Shown here: in pieces, positions 45,612 through 55,779 of the stretch | Layout: each line of letters begins with the position of its first letter | Position numbering within the stretch: position 1 is the stretch's first letter | Assembly: GCF_019795155.1 (NCBI RefSeq) | Contig: NZ_JAILYN010000028.1 | Coordinates: 1-64,000 of the forward strand | Source of the DNA: Marinobacterium arenosum | Lineage (GTDB): Bacteria > Pseudomonadota > Gammaproteobacteria > Pseudomonadales > Balneatricaceae | DNA length: 64,000 nucleotides | Direction: 5' to 3' | Notes under the pieces: model-generated | What the model was told of the DNA's origin: nothing | What the model saw: only the letters and a program-made list of their open reading frames with translations | Databases searched by the model: none | Translations under genes and position numbers: made by a program

Positions 45612-46532
45612 ATGAAAATACAGGTTTTAGGCTCAGCCGCCGGCGGCGGTTTCCCGCAGTGGAACTGTAACTGCGCCAACTGCCGTGGTGTGCGTGAAGG
45701 CACCCTTAACGCCCAGCCCCGCACCCAATCCTCCATCGCCATCAGCGCCAACGGCGAGGACTGGATTCTGTTCAACGCCTCGCCCGATATCCGCGCCCAG
45801 CTGGAAAGCTTCGCGCCGATGCAGCCGGGCCGGGCGATCCGCGATACCGGTATCGCCGCCATCGTGCTGATGGATAGCCAGATCGACCATTGCACCGGTC
45901 TGCTGATGCTGCGCGAGGGCTGTCCGCATCAGGTCTGGTGTACCGAGATGGTTCATCAGGACTTGAGCTCCGGCTTCCCGGTGTTCAACATGCTCGAGCA
46001 CTGGAACGGCGGCCTGCAGTGGAACCGCATCCCGATCGAGCCGGGTGCCAACCGCTTCAGCATCCCGCAGGCGCCCGAGTTGAGCCTGACCGCGGTACCG
46101 CTGCGCTCCAGCGCACCGCCGTACTCGCCGCACCGCAACGACCCCCATCCGGGCGACAATATCGGCCTGCTGGTGGCGGACCGGCGCAGCGGCAAAACCC
46201 TGTTCTATGCACCCGGTCTTGGCCGGATCGAACCCCACCTGCGGCCGCTGATGGAGTCCGCCGACCTGCTGCTGGTCGACGGCACCATCTGGCGCGAGGA
46301 CGAGTTGATCCACAGTGGTGTCGGCGACAAACTCGGCACCGCGATGGGGCATCTGCCGCAGTCCGGCGAGGGTGGCATGATCGAGTACCTGGATACGCTG
46401 GCCAAGCCGCGCAAGGTGCTGATCCATATCAACAACACCAACCCGATTCTCGATGAGGACTCCGCCGAGCGCGCCGAATTGCACGCGCACGGCATCGAGG
46501 TGGCCTACGACGGTATGTCGATCGAGCTTTGA
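45612..46532 (+). CDS. pqqB: PqqB, metallo-beta-lactamase-fold oxygenase
   Basis: 306 aa from the ATG at 45612. Starts [20 protein letters not shown], the PqqB signature, with [16 protein letters not shown] and a late DGTIWREDE that match the fold. Needed for hydroxylation of the cross-linked peptide in PQQ maturation. An upstream ATG at 45597 lacks a ribosome site. Confidence 0.95.
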   Translation: MKIQVLGSAAGGGFPQWNCNCANCRGVREGTLNAQPRTQSSIAISANGEDWILFNASPDIRAQLESFAPMQPGRAIRDTGIAAIVLMDSQIDHCTGLLMLREGCPHQVWCTEMVHQDLSSGFPVFNMLEHWNGGLQWNRIPIEPGANRFSIPQAPELSLTAVPLRSSAPPYSPHRNDPHPGDNIGLLVADRRSGKTLFYAPGLGRIEPHLRPLMESADLLLVDGTIWREDELIHSGVGDKLGTAMGHLPQSGEGGMIEYLDTLAKPRKVLIHINNTNPILDEDSAERAELHAHGIEVAYDGMSIEL

Positions 46533-46557
46533 CGGGCAGATGAGCAGGAGAGAGCCG

Positions 46558-47313
46558 ATGAGCACCGCACAACCGATGAGCCGCGAGCAGTTCGAAGCCG
46601 CACTGCGCGCCAAGGGCGAGCTGTACCATATCCACCACCCCTACCATGTGGCGATGTATCAGGGGCATTCGACCCGCCAGCAGATCCAGGGCTGGGTCGC
46701 CAACCGCTTCTACTATCAGGTGATGATCCCGGTGAAGGATGCCGCCATCATGGCCAACTGTCCGGACCGCGATGTGCGCCGCCACTGGGTGCAGCGGGTG
46801 CTGGACCACGACGGCTACGACGGTGCCGAGGGCGGCATCGAAGCCTGGCTGCGGCTCGGCGAGGCGGTCGGCCTGAACCGCGACGAGATGCTCTCCCAGG
46901 AGCACGTATTGCCGGGGGTGCGCTTCGCGGTCGATGCCTATGTCAACTTTGCCCGCCGTGCCACCTGGCAGGAGGCGGCCAGCTCCTCGCTGACCGAACT
47001 GTTCGCGCCGACCATCCACCAGTCGCGGCTGGATACATGGCCGGGCCACTATCCCTGGATTGACGCCGAGGGCTACCAGTACTTCCGCAACCGGCTGACC
47101 GAGGCGCGCCGAGACGTGGTGCACGGCCTGCAGATCACCCTGGACCACTACCAGACCCGCGAGCAGCAGGAGCGGATGCTGGAGATCCTGCAGTTCAAGC
47201 TGGATGTGCTCTGGAGCATGCTCGATGCGATGTCGATGGCCTACGAGCTGGAACGGCCGCCATACCATACCGTGACCCGCGAGCGGGTCTACCATAAGGG
47301 GCTGTTACGATGA
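46558..47313 (+). CDS. pqqC: PqqC, PQQ synthase
   Basis: 251 aa from the ATG at 46558. Heme-oxygenase-like helical fold; signatures [27 protein letters not shown] and [17 protein letters not shown]. Performs the final eight-electron oxidation and ring closure of PQQ. Its stop overlaps the pqqD start by 4 nt. Confidence 0.96.
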   Translation: MSTAQPMSREQFEAALRAKGELYHIHHPYHVAMYQGHSTRQQIQGWVANRFYYQVMIPVKDAAIMANCPDRDVRRHWVQRVLDHDGYDGAEGGIEAWLRLGEAVGLNRDEMLSQEHVLPGVRFAVDAYVNFARRATWQEAASSSLTELFAPTIHQSRLDTWPGHYPWIDAEGYQYFRNRLTEARRDVVHGLQITLDHYQTREQQERMLEILQFKLDVLWSMLDAMSMAYELERPPYHTVTRERVYHKGLLR

Positions 47314-47579
47314 TCGATCAAGCGAGCGTACCGAGCCTGAACCCGATGTTCCGGCTGCAATGGGAGCCGGCCCAGCAGGCCCATGTACTGCTCTATCCGG
47401 AGGGGATGGTGCGGCTGAACGGTCCGGCCGGTGAGATCCTGGCGCGGGTCGACGGCCAGCGCCCGGTGGAGCGGATCATCGCCGAGCTGGCGCTGAAATT
47501 TCCCGAGGCCGAAGGGATCGATGGCGATATCCTCGAGTTCCTGGCCGAGGCGGCGCAGCAGAACTGGGTTCAACTGTAG
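47310..47579 (+). CDS. pqqD: PqqD, peptide chaperone
   Basis: 89 aa (family about 90). Contains [18 protein letters not shown] and [13 protein letters not shown]. Binds PqqA and presents it to PqqE. ATGA overlap with pqqC. Confidence 0.94.
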   Translation: MIDQASVPSLNPMFRLQWEPAQQAHVLLYPEGMVRLNGPAGEILARVDGQRPVERIIAELALKFPEAEGIDGDILEFLAEAAQQNWVQL

Positions 47580-47681
47580 GTCTGGCTCCGTTGGCGCCCC
47601 AGATGGCGCCCTGCCTTTCCCGTAGGGCGGAACCTGGCCTGCCAACAGATTAGAAAAGAAATTAAAAAAAGAGGTAGCGTG

Positions 47682-48842
47682 ATGGCCGGATCATCCTGCA
47701 ATGGCGCGCCGTCGCTCGAGGCGGTGCCGAGCCACGGTCAGCCGTTCTGGCTGCTGGCCGAGCTGACCTACAAATGTCCGCTGCAGTGCCCGTACTGCTC
47801 CAACCCGCTGGACTTCGCCGGCCATGACGGCGAGCTGAGCACCGCCGAGTGGATCGAGGTGTTCCGCCAGGGCCGCGAACTGGGCGCGGTGCAGCTGGGT
47901 TTCTCCGGCGGCGAACCGCTGGTACGGCAGGACCTGATCGAGCTGATCCGCGAGGCGCGTCAGCTGGGCTACTACTCCAACCTGATCACCTCCGGCGTCG
48001 GCCTCAACGAGCGCAAGGTGGCCGAGTTCCGTGAAGCCGGGCTGGACCATATCCAGGTCAGCTTCCAGGCCGCCGACGACGAGGTCAACGCGATGCTGTC
48101 CGGCTCCAAGAAGGCGTTCGAGCAGAAACTGCGTATCGCCCGCGAAGTGAAGGCGCAGGGCTACCCGATGGTGCTGAACTTTGTCACCCACCGCCACAAT
48201 ATCGACCGGATCGACCGGATCATCGAACTCTGCGTGGAACTGCAGGCCGACTATGTCGAGCTGGCCACCTGCCAGTACTACGGCTGGGCGTACGAGAACC
48301 GCCAGCAGCTGTTGCCGACCCGCGCCCAGCTGGAACGGGCCGAGCGGATCACCAACGAGTACCGCGACAAGCTGGCCGCCGAGGGCAACCCGATCCAGCT
48401 GATCTTCGTCACCCCCGACTATTACGAGGAGCGCCCCAAGGGCTGCATGAACGGCTGGGGCCAGGTGTTCCTGACCGTGACACCGGACGGCACCGCGCTG
48501 CCGTGCCACAGTGCGCGGATGCTGCCGATCGAGTTTCCCAATGTCCGTGAGCAGAGTCTCGAACAGATCTGGCACCGTTCCACCGGCTTCAACCATTTCC
48601 GCGGCGACGACTGGATGCAGGAGCCCTGCCGCTCCTGCGATGAGAAGGAGAAGGATTTCGGCGGCTGCCGCTGCCAGGCCTTCATGATGACCGGCGATGC
48701 CGCCGCCACCGACCCGGTCTGCAGCAAGTCGCCGCACCATGACCAGATTGTCTCTGCTCGCCGTCAGGCTGAACTAGGCTCAATAGAGAGTGAGTTCATC
48801 TACCGCAACGAGCGTAATTCCCGTGTCTTCTACAAGGGCTGA
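47682..48842 (+). CDS. pqqE: PqqE, radical SAM cross-linking enzyme
   Basis: 386 aa from the ATG at 47682 (GTG at 47679 is an alternative). Radical-SAM cluster CPLQCPYC, then SPASM cysteines ([36 protein letters not shown]) that carry auxiliary Fe-S clusters. Forms the Glu-Tyr cross-link in PqqA. Lies 102 nt after pqqD across a dispersed repeat (GGCGCCCCAGATGGCGCC); overlaps the next gene by about 50 nt. Confidence 0.95.
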   Translation: MAGSSCNGAPSLEAVPSHGQPFWLLAELTYKCPLQCPYCSNPLDFAGHDGELSTAEWIEVFRQGRELGAVQLGFSGGEPLVRQDLIELIREARQLGYYSNLITSGVGLNERKVAEFREAGLDHIQVSFQAADDEVNAMLSGSKKAFEQKLRIAREVKAQGYPMVLNFVTHRHNIDRIDRIIELCVELQADYVELATCQYYGWAYENRQQLLPTRAQLERAERITNEYRDKLAAEGNPIQLIFVTPDYYEERPKGCMNGWGQVFLTVTPDGTALPCHSARMLPIEFPNVREQSLEQIWHRSTGFNHFRGDDWMQEPCRSCDEKEKDFGGCRCQAFMMTGDAAATDPVCSKSPHHDQIVSARRQAELGSIESEFIYRNERNSRVFYKG

Positions 48843-50754
48843 TTTGCCCGAAGCGCGCCATGGCTTCTGGCCCACCGATTTCTCCGCCGCCGACGCGGTG
48901 CAGGGGCTGAAGGAGTACGGCCAGCTGGAGCTGGCCGCCGATGGCAGCCTGTACTGGCTGGAGTACCGACCGGCTGAAGGCGGCCGTAATGTGCTCTGCC
49001 GTTACCTGCCCGAAACACAGCATATCCAGAGCCTGACGCCGGAGGATTTCAGTGTCTGCAGCCGGGTGCATGAGTATGGCGGGCTGAGCTGGTGCCTGGC
49101 CGGCGAACAGCTGTACTTCGTCAACAGCCGCGATCAGCAGCTCTGGCGCCAGTCACGGCTGGGCGGCACACCCCATCCGGCCAGTCACGAAACCCAGAGC
49201 CGCTTTGCCGCACCCTGCTGGGATCGGCAGCGGAGCCGTCTGTTGGCGGTCGAGGAACTGCATCGGGACAGCGGGGTGGTCAATCGACTGGTGGCGGTCA
49301 GCGGCCACAGTGGCGCGGTCGAGGTGCTGCACCAGCAGCATGATTTCTACGGCGCGCCGGTGCTGTCCGATGACGGTCGTCAGTTGGCCTGGGTCAGCTG
49401 GGATCATCCCGACCAGCCCTGGACCCGCACACTGCTTTATCGCGCGCGAATCGACCAGGCCGGTCGCCTGTTCGATATTCAGCTGGTGGCCGGTCAGCAG
49501 CAACCGCAGGCGCTGACCCAACCGATGTTCGACCGGACCGGACAGCTCTACGCGATTAGTGATCGCGACAACTGGTGGGCGCTTTATCGTTATCCCGAAG
49601 GCGCTTCGGCCGGTTCCTCCACCGTCGAAGTTCAACGGTTGCTCGAAGGCGATGCGGCCGAAGATATTGAGTACGCCGCCGCGCCCTGGCAGCTGGGCCA
49701 GCGCACGGTCTGCCTGGGCGATGCTGAGGACTGGATCGGCTGCGGCCAGGCCGACGGGCGGGGGCTCTTGCTGCACCATAACTCCGGCCAATGCCGTCGG
49801 TTGGCCGAAGACTACAGCCATTTCCGCTGGCCGGTGGCGGCGGCGGGCAAGCTCTATTGCGTGGCCGGTTCGGAAACCCGTTTACCGGCGATCCTGCAGG
49901 TCTCGCTCGACGACGGTCGCTGCCGGGTGATCAGCGGTGGCGGCAGGCTGCTGCCGGCCGATGGCGTGTCTCGGCCGGAACATCTCAGCTTTCCGGTTGG
50001 TCCACGGGAGCGGGCCTACGCCTTTTTCTACCCGCCAGGCAACGGCCGGATTAATGGTTCCGACAGTCTGCCGCCGCTGTTGATCGTATTGCATGGCGGA
50101 CCGACCGCCGCCAGCTATCCGGTGCTGAGCCCGATGATCTAGTACTGGACCCAGCGCGGCTTTGCGGTGGCCGACCTCAACTACCGCGGCAGCACCGGCT
50201 ATGGTCGGGCCTACCGGTTACGTCTGAAGCACAACTGGGGGGTGACCGACGTGGCCGATGCGGCGGCGCTGATCGACCATCTGGCCGAGCAGCGGCTGAT
50301 CGACCCGCAGCAGGTGTTTATCCGTGGTCACAGTGCCGGCGGCTTTACCACCCTGGCGGCGCTGGCCGGCCACGACCGCTTCCGCGCCGGCGCCAGCCTT
50401 TACGGCGTGTCCGATCTGCTGAAATTGCGCGAGCACACACATAAGTTTGAATCGCGCTACCTGGACTGGCTGATCGGTACGCCGCAGCAACAGGCCGAGC
50501 ATTACAGCCAGCGTTCGCCGCTCAACAGCGCCGACCGGATCCGCTGCCCGGTGATCTTCTTCCAGGGGATGGATGACCCGGTGGTGCCGCTGCAGCAGAC
50601 CGAGGCGATGGTGGCTGCATTGAAGGCCAATGGCGTAGAGGTCAGCTACCATCTTTTCGTCGGTGAGCAGCACGGTTTCCGTAAGCCGCAGAACCAGCAG
50701 CTGGTGCTGGAGGAGGAGCTGGCGTTCTATCGTCGGGCGCTGGACAACGGCTGA
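48790..50754 (+). pseudogene. S9-family (prolyl oligopeptidase type) peptidase broken by one amber codon
   Basis: One frame spans 654 codons interrupted only by TAG at 50140-50142, in LSPMI-stop-YWTQRGFAVADLNYRG where the family normally has Gln: one base, CAG to TAG. Before it lies the beta-propeller; after it the alpha/beta-hydrolase domain with GHSAGG (Ser nucleophile), FQGMDDPVV (Asp) and EQHGFRKP (His), all intact. Such peptidases commonly follow pqqE, and one may process the PQQ peptide. The start is uncertain (GTG 48790 inside the pqqE end, or TTG 48844). A sequencing error or true inactivation are both possible. Confidence 0.85.
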
Positions 50755-50894
50755 CAGCGCCTGTCAGGCCGCCGATTGATCTGTGACAACCGGATTACAT
50801 TTGCCGAACTTGAATGGTTGTTTGGGCCGCAACGGGTTGGGAAGCTGTGCACTTCGCACAGGTCTGTGTTGCAGCGCATATTGAGGAGGCAATC

Positions 50895-51269
50895 ATGAAG
50901 GGATTTTCAATCGGCATTATCGGCGGTGGTCACGCGGCGATCGAACTGTTGCATCAACTGATGTCGGCTGAGTTCGTCGAGATCGTCGGCATTGCCGACC
51001 TGAAGACGGACGCGCCGGGCATCGAGCTGGCCCGCGCCCACAATATCCGCACCACCAGCCGGATGGCCGATCTGCTGGAGTTGGGCGAACAGGTCGATAT
51101 CCTGATCGACGTGACCGGCGTGCCGGCGGTGCGTGAGCAGCTGCGCCAGCATATGCAGCAGAGCGACAACCGGCACACGGTGATCATGCACGAGCGGATC
51201 TCGGCGCTGATGGTGTCGTTGGCCAAGGGCCAGCTGATCTCGACCCATGATAGCGACTATCGTTACTGA
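50895..51269 (+). CDS. Rossmann-fold NAD(P)-binding domain protein, small
   Basis: 124 aa from the ATG at 50895 (GAGGAGGCAATC upstream). Dinucleotide-binding signature FSIGIIGGGHAAIELLHQ at the N-terminus, then IVGIADLKTDAPGIELARA and VDILIDVTGVPAVREQL, resembling the N-terminal domain of Gfo/Idh/MocA or homoserine-dehydrogenase-like enzymes. The catalytic C-terminal domain is missing. It may be a ligand-sensing redox-binding domain standing alone. A good terminator follows at 51282. Confidence 0.7.
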   Translation: MKGFSIGIIGGGHAAIELLHQLMSAEFVEIVGIADLKTDAPGIELARAHNIRTTSRMADLLELGEQVDILIDVTGVPAVREQLRQHMQQSDNRHTVIMHERISALMVSLAKGQLISTHDSDYRY

Positions 51270-51281
51270 AACCCGCCCGAT

Positions 51282-51315
51282 ACCGGGGTGCATCATGCCC
51301 CGGTGTTTCTTTTTC
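51282..51315 (+). terminator. Rho-independent terminator
   Basis: ACCGGGG, 9-nt loop, CCCCGGT and a T-rich tail (GTTTCTTTTTC), 12 nt after the stop at 51269. Confidence 0.8.
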
Positions 51316-51399
51316 GAATGACCCCGTCACCTGAGCCGGCTCAGCCGTAGCCGCTCCCATCAGCGTAGGTTGCCGAACGATCCGTCGCAGCTCGCTTTG

Positions 51400-52105
51400 T
51401 TATGCCCGTGGCTGCCGCGAGCGACCGAATACGGTAGTGGTTTTAAGGTCTGATTGGTCGCGGCTGAAGCCCCTCCTACAAGGGGGGATTTTGGGTGATC
51501 CGCAGCAGCCGGCTCCGAGGGCGACATCCGCCGACTACGGCAACCTTGTCGCGGTCAGGGCCCGCTGCTACATGAGGAAGCGGCAAGCGGCAATCTTCAA
51601 GCGGCAAGCAGCTGGCCGAACCGGATAGACCGGCACGGTGCCGGTTGATTCGGGGTGCCCCGCTGCTATAGGGGAGGGGACCTGGTGATCCGTAGCAGCC
51701 CGCTCCGAGAGCGACCGAATACGGTAGTGGTTTTAAGGTCTGACTGGTCGCGGCTGAAGCCCCTCCTACAAGGGGGGATTTTGGGTGATCCGTAGCAGCC
51801 GGCTCCGAGGGCGACATCCACGGACTACGGCAACCTTGTCGCGGTCAGAGCCCGCTGCTACATGAGGAAGTTGCAAGCGGCAAGCAGCTGGCCGAACCGG
51901 ATAGCCCGGCACGGTGCCGGTTTATTCGGAGTGTCCCGCTGCTATAGGGGAGGGGGACCTGGTGATCCGCAGCAGCCCGCTCCGAGAGCGACCGAATACG
52001 GTAGTGGTTTTAAGGTCTGATTGGTCGCGGCTGAAGCCCCTCCTACAAGGGGTGCTTTTGGGTGATCCGTAGCAGCTCGCTCCGAGAGCGACCGAAGTTG
52101 GCACT
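51400..52105. repeat. Tandem repeat of about 280 bp containing REP-like palindromes
   Basis: GCGACCGAATACGGTAGTGG recurs at about 51421, 51711 and 51988 (spacing 290 and 277 bp). Units hold TGGTCGCGGCTGAAGCCCC, GTAGCAGCCCGCTCCGAG and GTCGCGGTCAGAGCCCGCTG elements, the same palindromic family as the 84-bp array at 41634, and ending CTACATGAGGAAG. No gene seen in 51316-52156. Confidence 0.9.
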
Positions 52106-52156
52106 GACTCGCGGATATGGCTGCTTACGACTGAATCCGCCCGGCTGCAGCCTCGG

Positions 52157-53335
52157 TTACAGATCGGCGATTGGTGACATCGGCGGCCAGATCTTGTCCA
52201 GGTTGGCCATCAGGTCACGGTTCTGCTGCGGGCAGACCACGCCCTTGATACTGCAGCCGGGGCTGCCGGCAAGGATCTGCTTGGGGCGGTTCAGGTATTG
52301 ACCCTCCGGGGTGGTCAGCAGCGTCAGCTCCGGATGGGTGAGGTCGCGGGTGCGGCCGGACACCACCCCCAGTGCGCCGCTGTCCAGCAGCACCATGCTG
52401 CCGGGCGAGAAGATGCCGAGCTCCTTGATGAACAGCTGGGCCAACTCTGCGTCGATGGTGTTGCCGCGCTGCTGGAACAGCTCCCGCAACGCCTCCTTGG
52501 GCAGCACCCGGTTGCGGTAGGCGCGCGGCCGGATCATCGCCGAGTAGCAGTCGGCGATCGACATCAACCGGCATTCGTAGCTGATCTGGTCGCCGCTCAG
52601 TTGGTCCGGGTAGCCACTGCCGTCGATCCGTTCATGATGATGCAGCACCGGCTCCAGCCAGCGCTCCTCGGTGACGCCCTGCTTTTTCAGCAGCTCGTAG
52701 GCGCGGCGCGGATGGGCCTTGATGATGTGCTCCTGTTCCGGCGTCAGCGGGCTCTGCTGCGTGTGCAGCTGCTCCTGTATCTGGAACATGCCGATATCGT
52801 GGGTCAGTGCCGCGGCGATGATCGGAAAACGGTCCAGCGGACCACGGCCGAGCCGTTTGCTGGCCACTTCGCAGAGGATCGCCGCATGCAGCGGGTGGGC
52901 CAGACCGTGCGGCGCGTCTAGGCTCAGTTGCATGGTACCGAGCATGGCGTCGGCATTTTCTTCGCAGACACCCTGGATATCGAACACTAATTGCATGATG
53001 CGGCGGGTGAAGGAGCGGTCGTTAGCATCCTCCACCACCTCGTAGGCCGCCTGCAGACGGTTCAGCAGAATCCGCACCAGTTCAACGGTGGTCAGTAGCG
53101 GGTTATCCTCTTCGGCGGGTGTTTCGATCGCGGGGATCATCTCGGCGCGCTGCACCAGCCGGTGGGCCCGGTTGGCCAGCAACCGGTCGACTTGTTGCGG
53201 GTTCTTGATCACGCTGCCCTGGCGCAACAGCAGGCTGCCGTTGCGGTCATAGACCGGCCAGGGCAGGGGCGCGCCGACCCGCAGATCGCTGCGCTTGAGG
53301 AGTTCTTCAACGTGCGAGAGCGGGGCCGGGTTCAT
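52157..53335 (-). CDS. HD-GYP domain protein
   Basis: 392 aa from the ATG at 53335 (AGGCGATCACC upstream). The N-terminal regulatory part (about 1-130) is unassigned. The HD-GYP domain (about 145-330) has AALTHDIGMFQIQ (HD), then HHERIDGSGYPDQL (HHE and GYP motif) and the MSIADCYSAMIRPRAYR segment. Probably hydrolyses cyclic-di-GMP. The N-terminus contains PilZ-like text (PVYDRNGSLLLRQGSVI) but no clear PilZ motif. No partner is adjacent. Confidence 0.88.
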   Translation of the reverse strand: MNPAPLSHVEELLKRSDLRVGAPLPWPVYDRNGSLLLRQGSVIKNPQQVDRLLANRAHRLVQRAEMIPAIETPAEEDNPLLTTVELVRILLNRLQAAYEVVEDANDRSFTRRIMQLVFDIQGVCEENADAMLGTMQLSLDAPHGLAHPLHAAILCEVASKRLGRGPLDRFPIIAAALTHDIGMFQIQEQLHTQQSPLTPEQEHIIKAHPRRAYELLKKQGVTEERWLEPVLHHHERIDGSGYPDQLSGDQISYECRLMSIADCYSAMIRPRAYRNRVLPKEALRELFQQRGNTIDAELAQLFIKELGIFSPGSMVLLDSGALGVVSGRTRDLTHPELTLLTTPEGQYLNRPKQILAGSPGCSIKGVVCPQQNRDLMANLDKIWPPMSPIADL

Positions 53336-53573
53336 GGTGATCGCCTGCCTTGGCAATTTAAGGAAGGGCAACAGGCTACCTAATTACATGTTAGGTAAAT
53401 TTGACCTATGTCACGAAGTGATCGTTCATTAACCAATTTGCCGATGGGGCGCCTTGATCATGCTCAAGTTGGATCGGTGCCTGGAACGCAGTAATCGATA
53501 ATGTTCGATATTGTTGCGAGTTTCTGAGGGCGTTAAGCTGGGCGCCGGTGCCGTAATGTCAGGGAGTTGAACA

Positions 53574-54395
53574 ATGTACCAGCCCAGTGAGATTGTCCGT
53601 GAGCCGAATCCGCCCCGCCTGGCAGAGCTGGATCTGACCGCCACGATCGCCGACCGTGAACAGTATCTGCGTCGGTTGAAAAAGTGGCAGAAGCGGATGC
53701 AGCGGGTACAGCAGGCCTACTACCACCAGAACCGGCGGGCGATCATCGTCTTCGAGGGCTGGGACGCCAGCGGCAAAGGCGGCGCCATCCGCCGGCTGGG
53801 TGAGCGGCTCGATCCGCGTGGCTACAAGGTCCATCCGGTCGGCGCGCCCACCGAAGAGGAGCAGGGCCGTCACTACCTGTACCGGTTCCAGAACCGATTG
53901 CCGATCCCCGGCACCCTGTCGATCTTCGATCGCTCCTGGTACGGCCGGGTGCTGGTCGAGCGGATCGAGGGCTACGCCAACAAACGGCAATGGCAGCGCG
54001 CCTATCAGGAGATCAACGAGTTCGAGCGGATGCTGGTGGATGACGGTGTGCGGATCATCAAACTGTTTTTGCATATCGATTCGCAGGAGCAGCTGCGCCG
54101 CTTCCAGGAGCGGCTGAACAACCCCTACAAGCGCTGGAAGCTGACCCACGAGGATATCCGCAACCGTGCCCGTTGGGCCGACTACGAAACGGCGACCGAT
54201 CAGATGTTCGCCCAGACCAGCACCGAGCAGGCTCCCTGGCGGCTGATATCGGCCAACCACAAGTGGTATGCCCGGGTGGCGGTGCTGAAGACCGTGACCA
54301 AGGCACTGGAGAAAGGGGTGGATGTGGTACCGCCGCCGATCGATCCGAAGATGGTGGAAGCCGCCTGGCGCGAACTGGGCCTGAGCGTCGACTGA
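53574..54395 (+). CDS. ppk2: Polyphosphate kinase 2 family protein
   Basis: 273 aa. P-loop FEGWDASGKGGAIRR (Walker A), IFDRSWYGRVLVER (Walker B) and lid RNRARWADYETA are intact. Single-domain PPK2 transfers phosphate between polyphosphate and nucleotides; the subclass cannot be decided here. Stands alone on the plus strand, after 240 nt without a gene. Confidence 0.9.
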   Translation: MYQPSEIVREPNPPRLAELDLTATIADREQYLRRLKKWQKRMQRVQQAYYHQNRRAIIVFEGWDASGKGGAIRRLGERLDPRGYKVHPVGAPTEEEQGRHYLYRFQNRLPIPGTLSIFDRSWYGRVLVERIEGYANKRQWQRAYQEINEFERMLVDDGVRIIKLFLHIDSQEQLRRFQERLNNPYKRWKLTHEDIRNRARWADYETATDQMFAQTSTEQAPWRLISANHKWYARVAVLKTVTKALEKGVDVVPPPIDPKMVEAAWRELGLSVD

Positions 54396-54411
54396 GTGTT
54401 GTTTTCAGCCT

Positions 54412-54450
54412 GGTAGGGTGGGCACGCTTTATGTGTCCACGCGGCGCTGG
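54412..54450. repeat. Dispersed GTAGGG-type repeat, second copy
   Basis: GTAGGGTGGGCACG...GTCCACGCGGCGCTGG, related to 13263-13300. Also REP-like, with GGGC / GTCC arms. Confidence 0.45.
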
Positions 54451-54504
54451 TTCCCCTGGTGTAGATGTTCCCTCAAACCCGCGAATTTCAGGACTGCCGT
54501 AGCA

Positions 54505-54907
54505 ATGCCTTGGCCACCGGGGCTCGACAAGACTGTGGTTGACCGTCGATTGGCGTTACCGCTCAGTCCTGCAATTGCAGTAGCAATGCTTCGGCCGCCG
54601 GGTCCGACAAGACTGCGGTTGACCGTCGATTGGCGTTACCGCTCAGTCCTGCAATTGCAGTAGCAGTGCTTCGGCCGTCGGGTCCGACAAGACTGCGGTT
54701 GACCGTCGCTTGGCGTTACCGCTCAATCCTGCAATTGCAGTAGCAATGCTTCGGCCGCCGGGTCCGACAAGACTGCGGTTGACCGTCGATTGGCGTTACC
54801 GCTCAGTCCTGCAATTGCAGTAGCAGTGCTTCGGCCACCGGGTCCGACAAGACTGCGGTTGACCGTCGATTGGCGTTACCGCTCAGTCCTGCAATTGCAG
54901 TAGCAAT
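54505..54907. repeat. Five 80-bp tandem units derived from the PfpI gene 3' end
   Basis: GCAATTGCAGTAGCA repeats at 54571, 54651, 54731, 54811 and 54891, exactly 80 bp apart; a degenerate unit precedes from about 54505. The last unit overlaps the coding end of the minus-strand DJ-1/PfpI gene (its EALLLQLQD stop region). The units therefore look like copies of the gene's 3' end plus 3' flank, exposed to slippage. No gene is present in 54451-54882. Confidence 0.9.
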
Positions 54908-55563
54908 GCTTCGGCCACCAGTTCCGACGAGGCCGGGTTCTGGCCGGTGATCAACCGGCCGTCCTGTACCATGAAAGACTGCCAGTCCGGCGCCTTCTCG
55001 TAGAGTGCGCCGCGCGCTTTCAGTTCATCCTCCAACAGATAGGGCACCACCGCATCCAGCCCGACCGCGCGCTCCTCGCTGTTGCTGAAGCCGGTCACCT
55101 TGAGGCCGCGTAGCAGCGGCTCGCCGTTCTCCTTGCGGGCCTCGAGCAGCACCGCCGGCGCATGACAGACCGCCGCCACCGGCTTGTGCCGGGCCAGGAA
55201 GTTTTCGATCAGTGCGATAGAGTGGCTATCCGACTTTAGGTCCCAGAGCGGGCCGTGGCCGCCCGGATAAAACAGCCCGTCGAACCGGTCGGCGCTGACC
55301 TGATCCAGCGGCAGTGTTTCGGCCAGTAGCTGCTTGGCTGCCGGGTCCGCCGCCAGGCGGCGGGTCGCCTCGGTCTGGGCGTCGGCTTGCTCGCTTTTCG
55401 GATCGACCGGTGCCGGGCCGCCAGCCGGCGAGGCCAGCGTAATGTCGGCGCCGGCTTCCTTCAGCAGGTAGTAGGGCGCGGCAAACTCCTCGGCCCAGAA
55501 GCCGGTTTTCTCGCCGCTGTCACCCAGTTGGTCGTGCGAGGTCAGTACCATCAGGATCTTCAT
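54883..55563 (-). CDS. DJ-1/PfpI superfamily protein (Hsp31-like)
   Basis: 226 aa from the ATG at 55563 (AAGG upstream). Nucleophile elbow AAVCHAPAVLLE with Cys, GHGPLWDL, and ITGQNPASSELVAEAL at the end are the family pattern; long Hsp31-type insert DPKSEQADAQTEATRRL. Likely stress or glyoxalase-type activity, undecided. The C-terminal codons double as the last unit of the 80-bp tandem repeat. Divergent from the soxC-type gene. Confidence 0.88.
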   Translation of the reverse strand: MKILMVLTSHDQLGDSGEKTGFWAEEFAAPYYLLKEAGADITLASPAGGPAPVDPKSEQADAQTEATRRLAADPAAKQLLAETLPLDQVSADRFDGLFYPGGHGPLWDLKSDSHSIALIENFLARHKPVAAVCHAPAVLLEARKENGEPLLRGLKVTGFSNSEERAVGLDAVVPYLLEDELKARGALYEKAPDWQSFMVQDGRLITGQNPASSELVAEALLLQLQD

Positions 55564-55779
55564 GGTGGACACCTTCAAGTTGGCAATTCGGGCCGGTTGC
55601 CTGCCCCCACTGGCCTGAAAACGATATGAGCGTAGGGGCATCGGCTGCTCTGTCCTACACTGTAGAAGATCGACTGCCCTCCGACGCGACAGGCAGGTAA
55701 ATCCGAACGGCCATCGAGCTGTAGGCCAGACGTGCTTATCTTCTTCACTAAGCGCAAACGAACTACAGGAGGTGGCACC

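Noticed and set aside
50140-50142. Amber codon as selenocysteine or pyrrolysine
   Set aside because: TAG is not a Sec codon, no pyl genes are seen, and the family has Gln at this site: one base change from CAG explains it.
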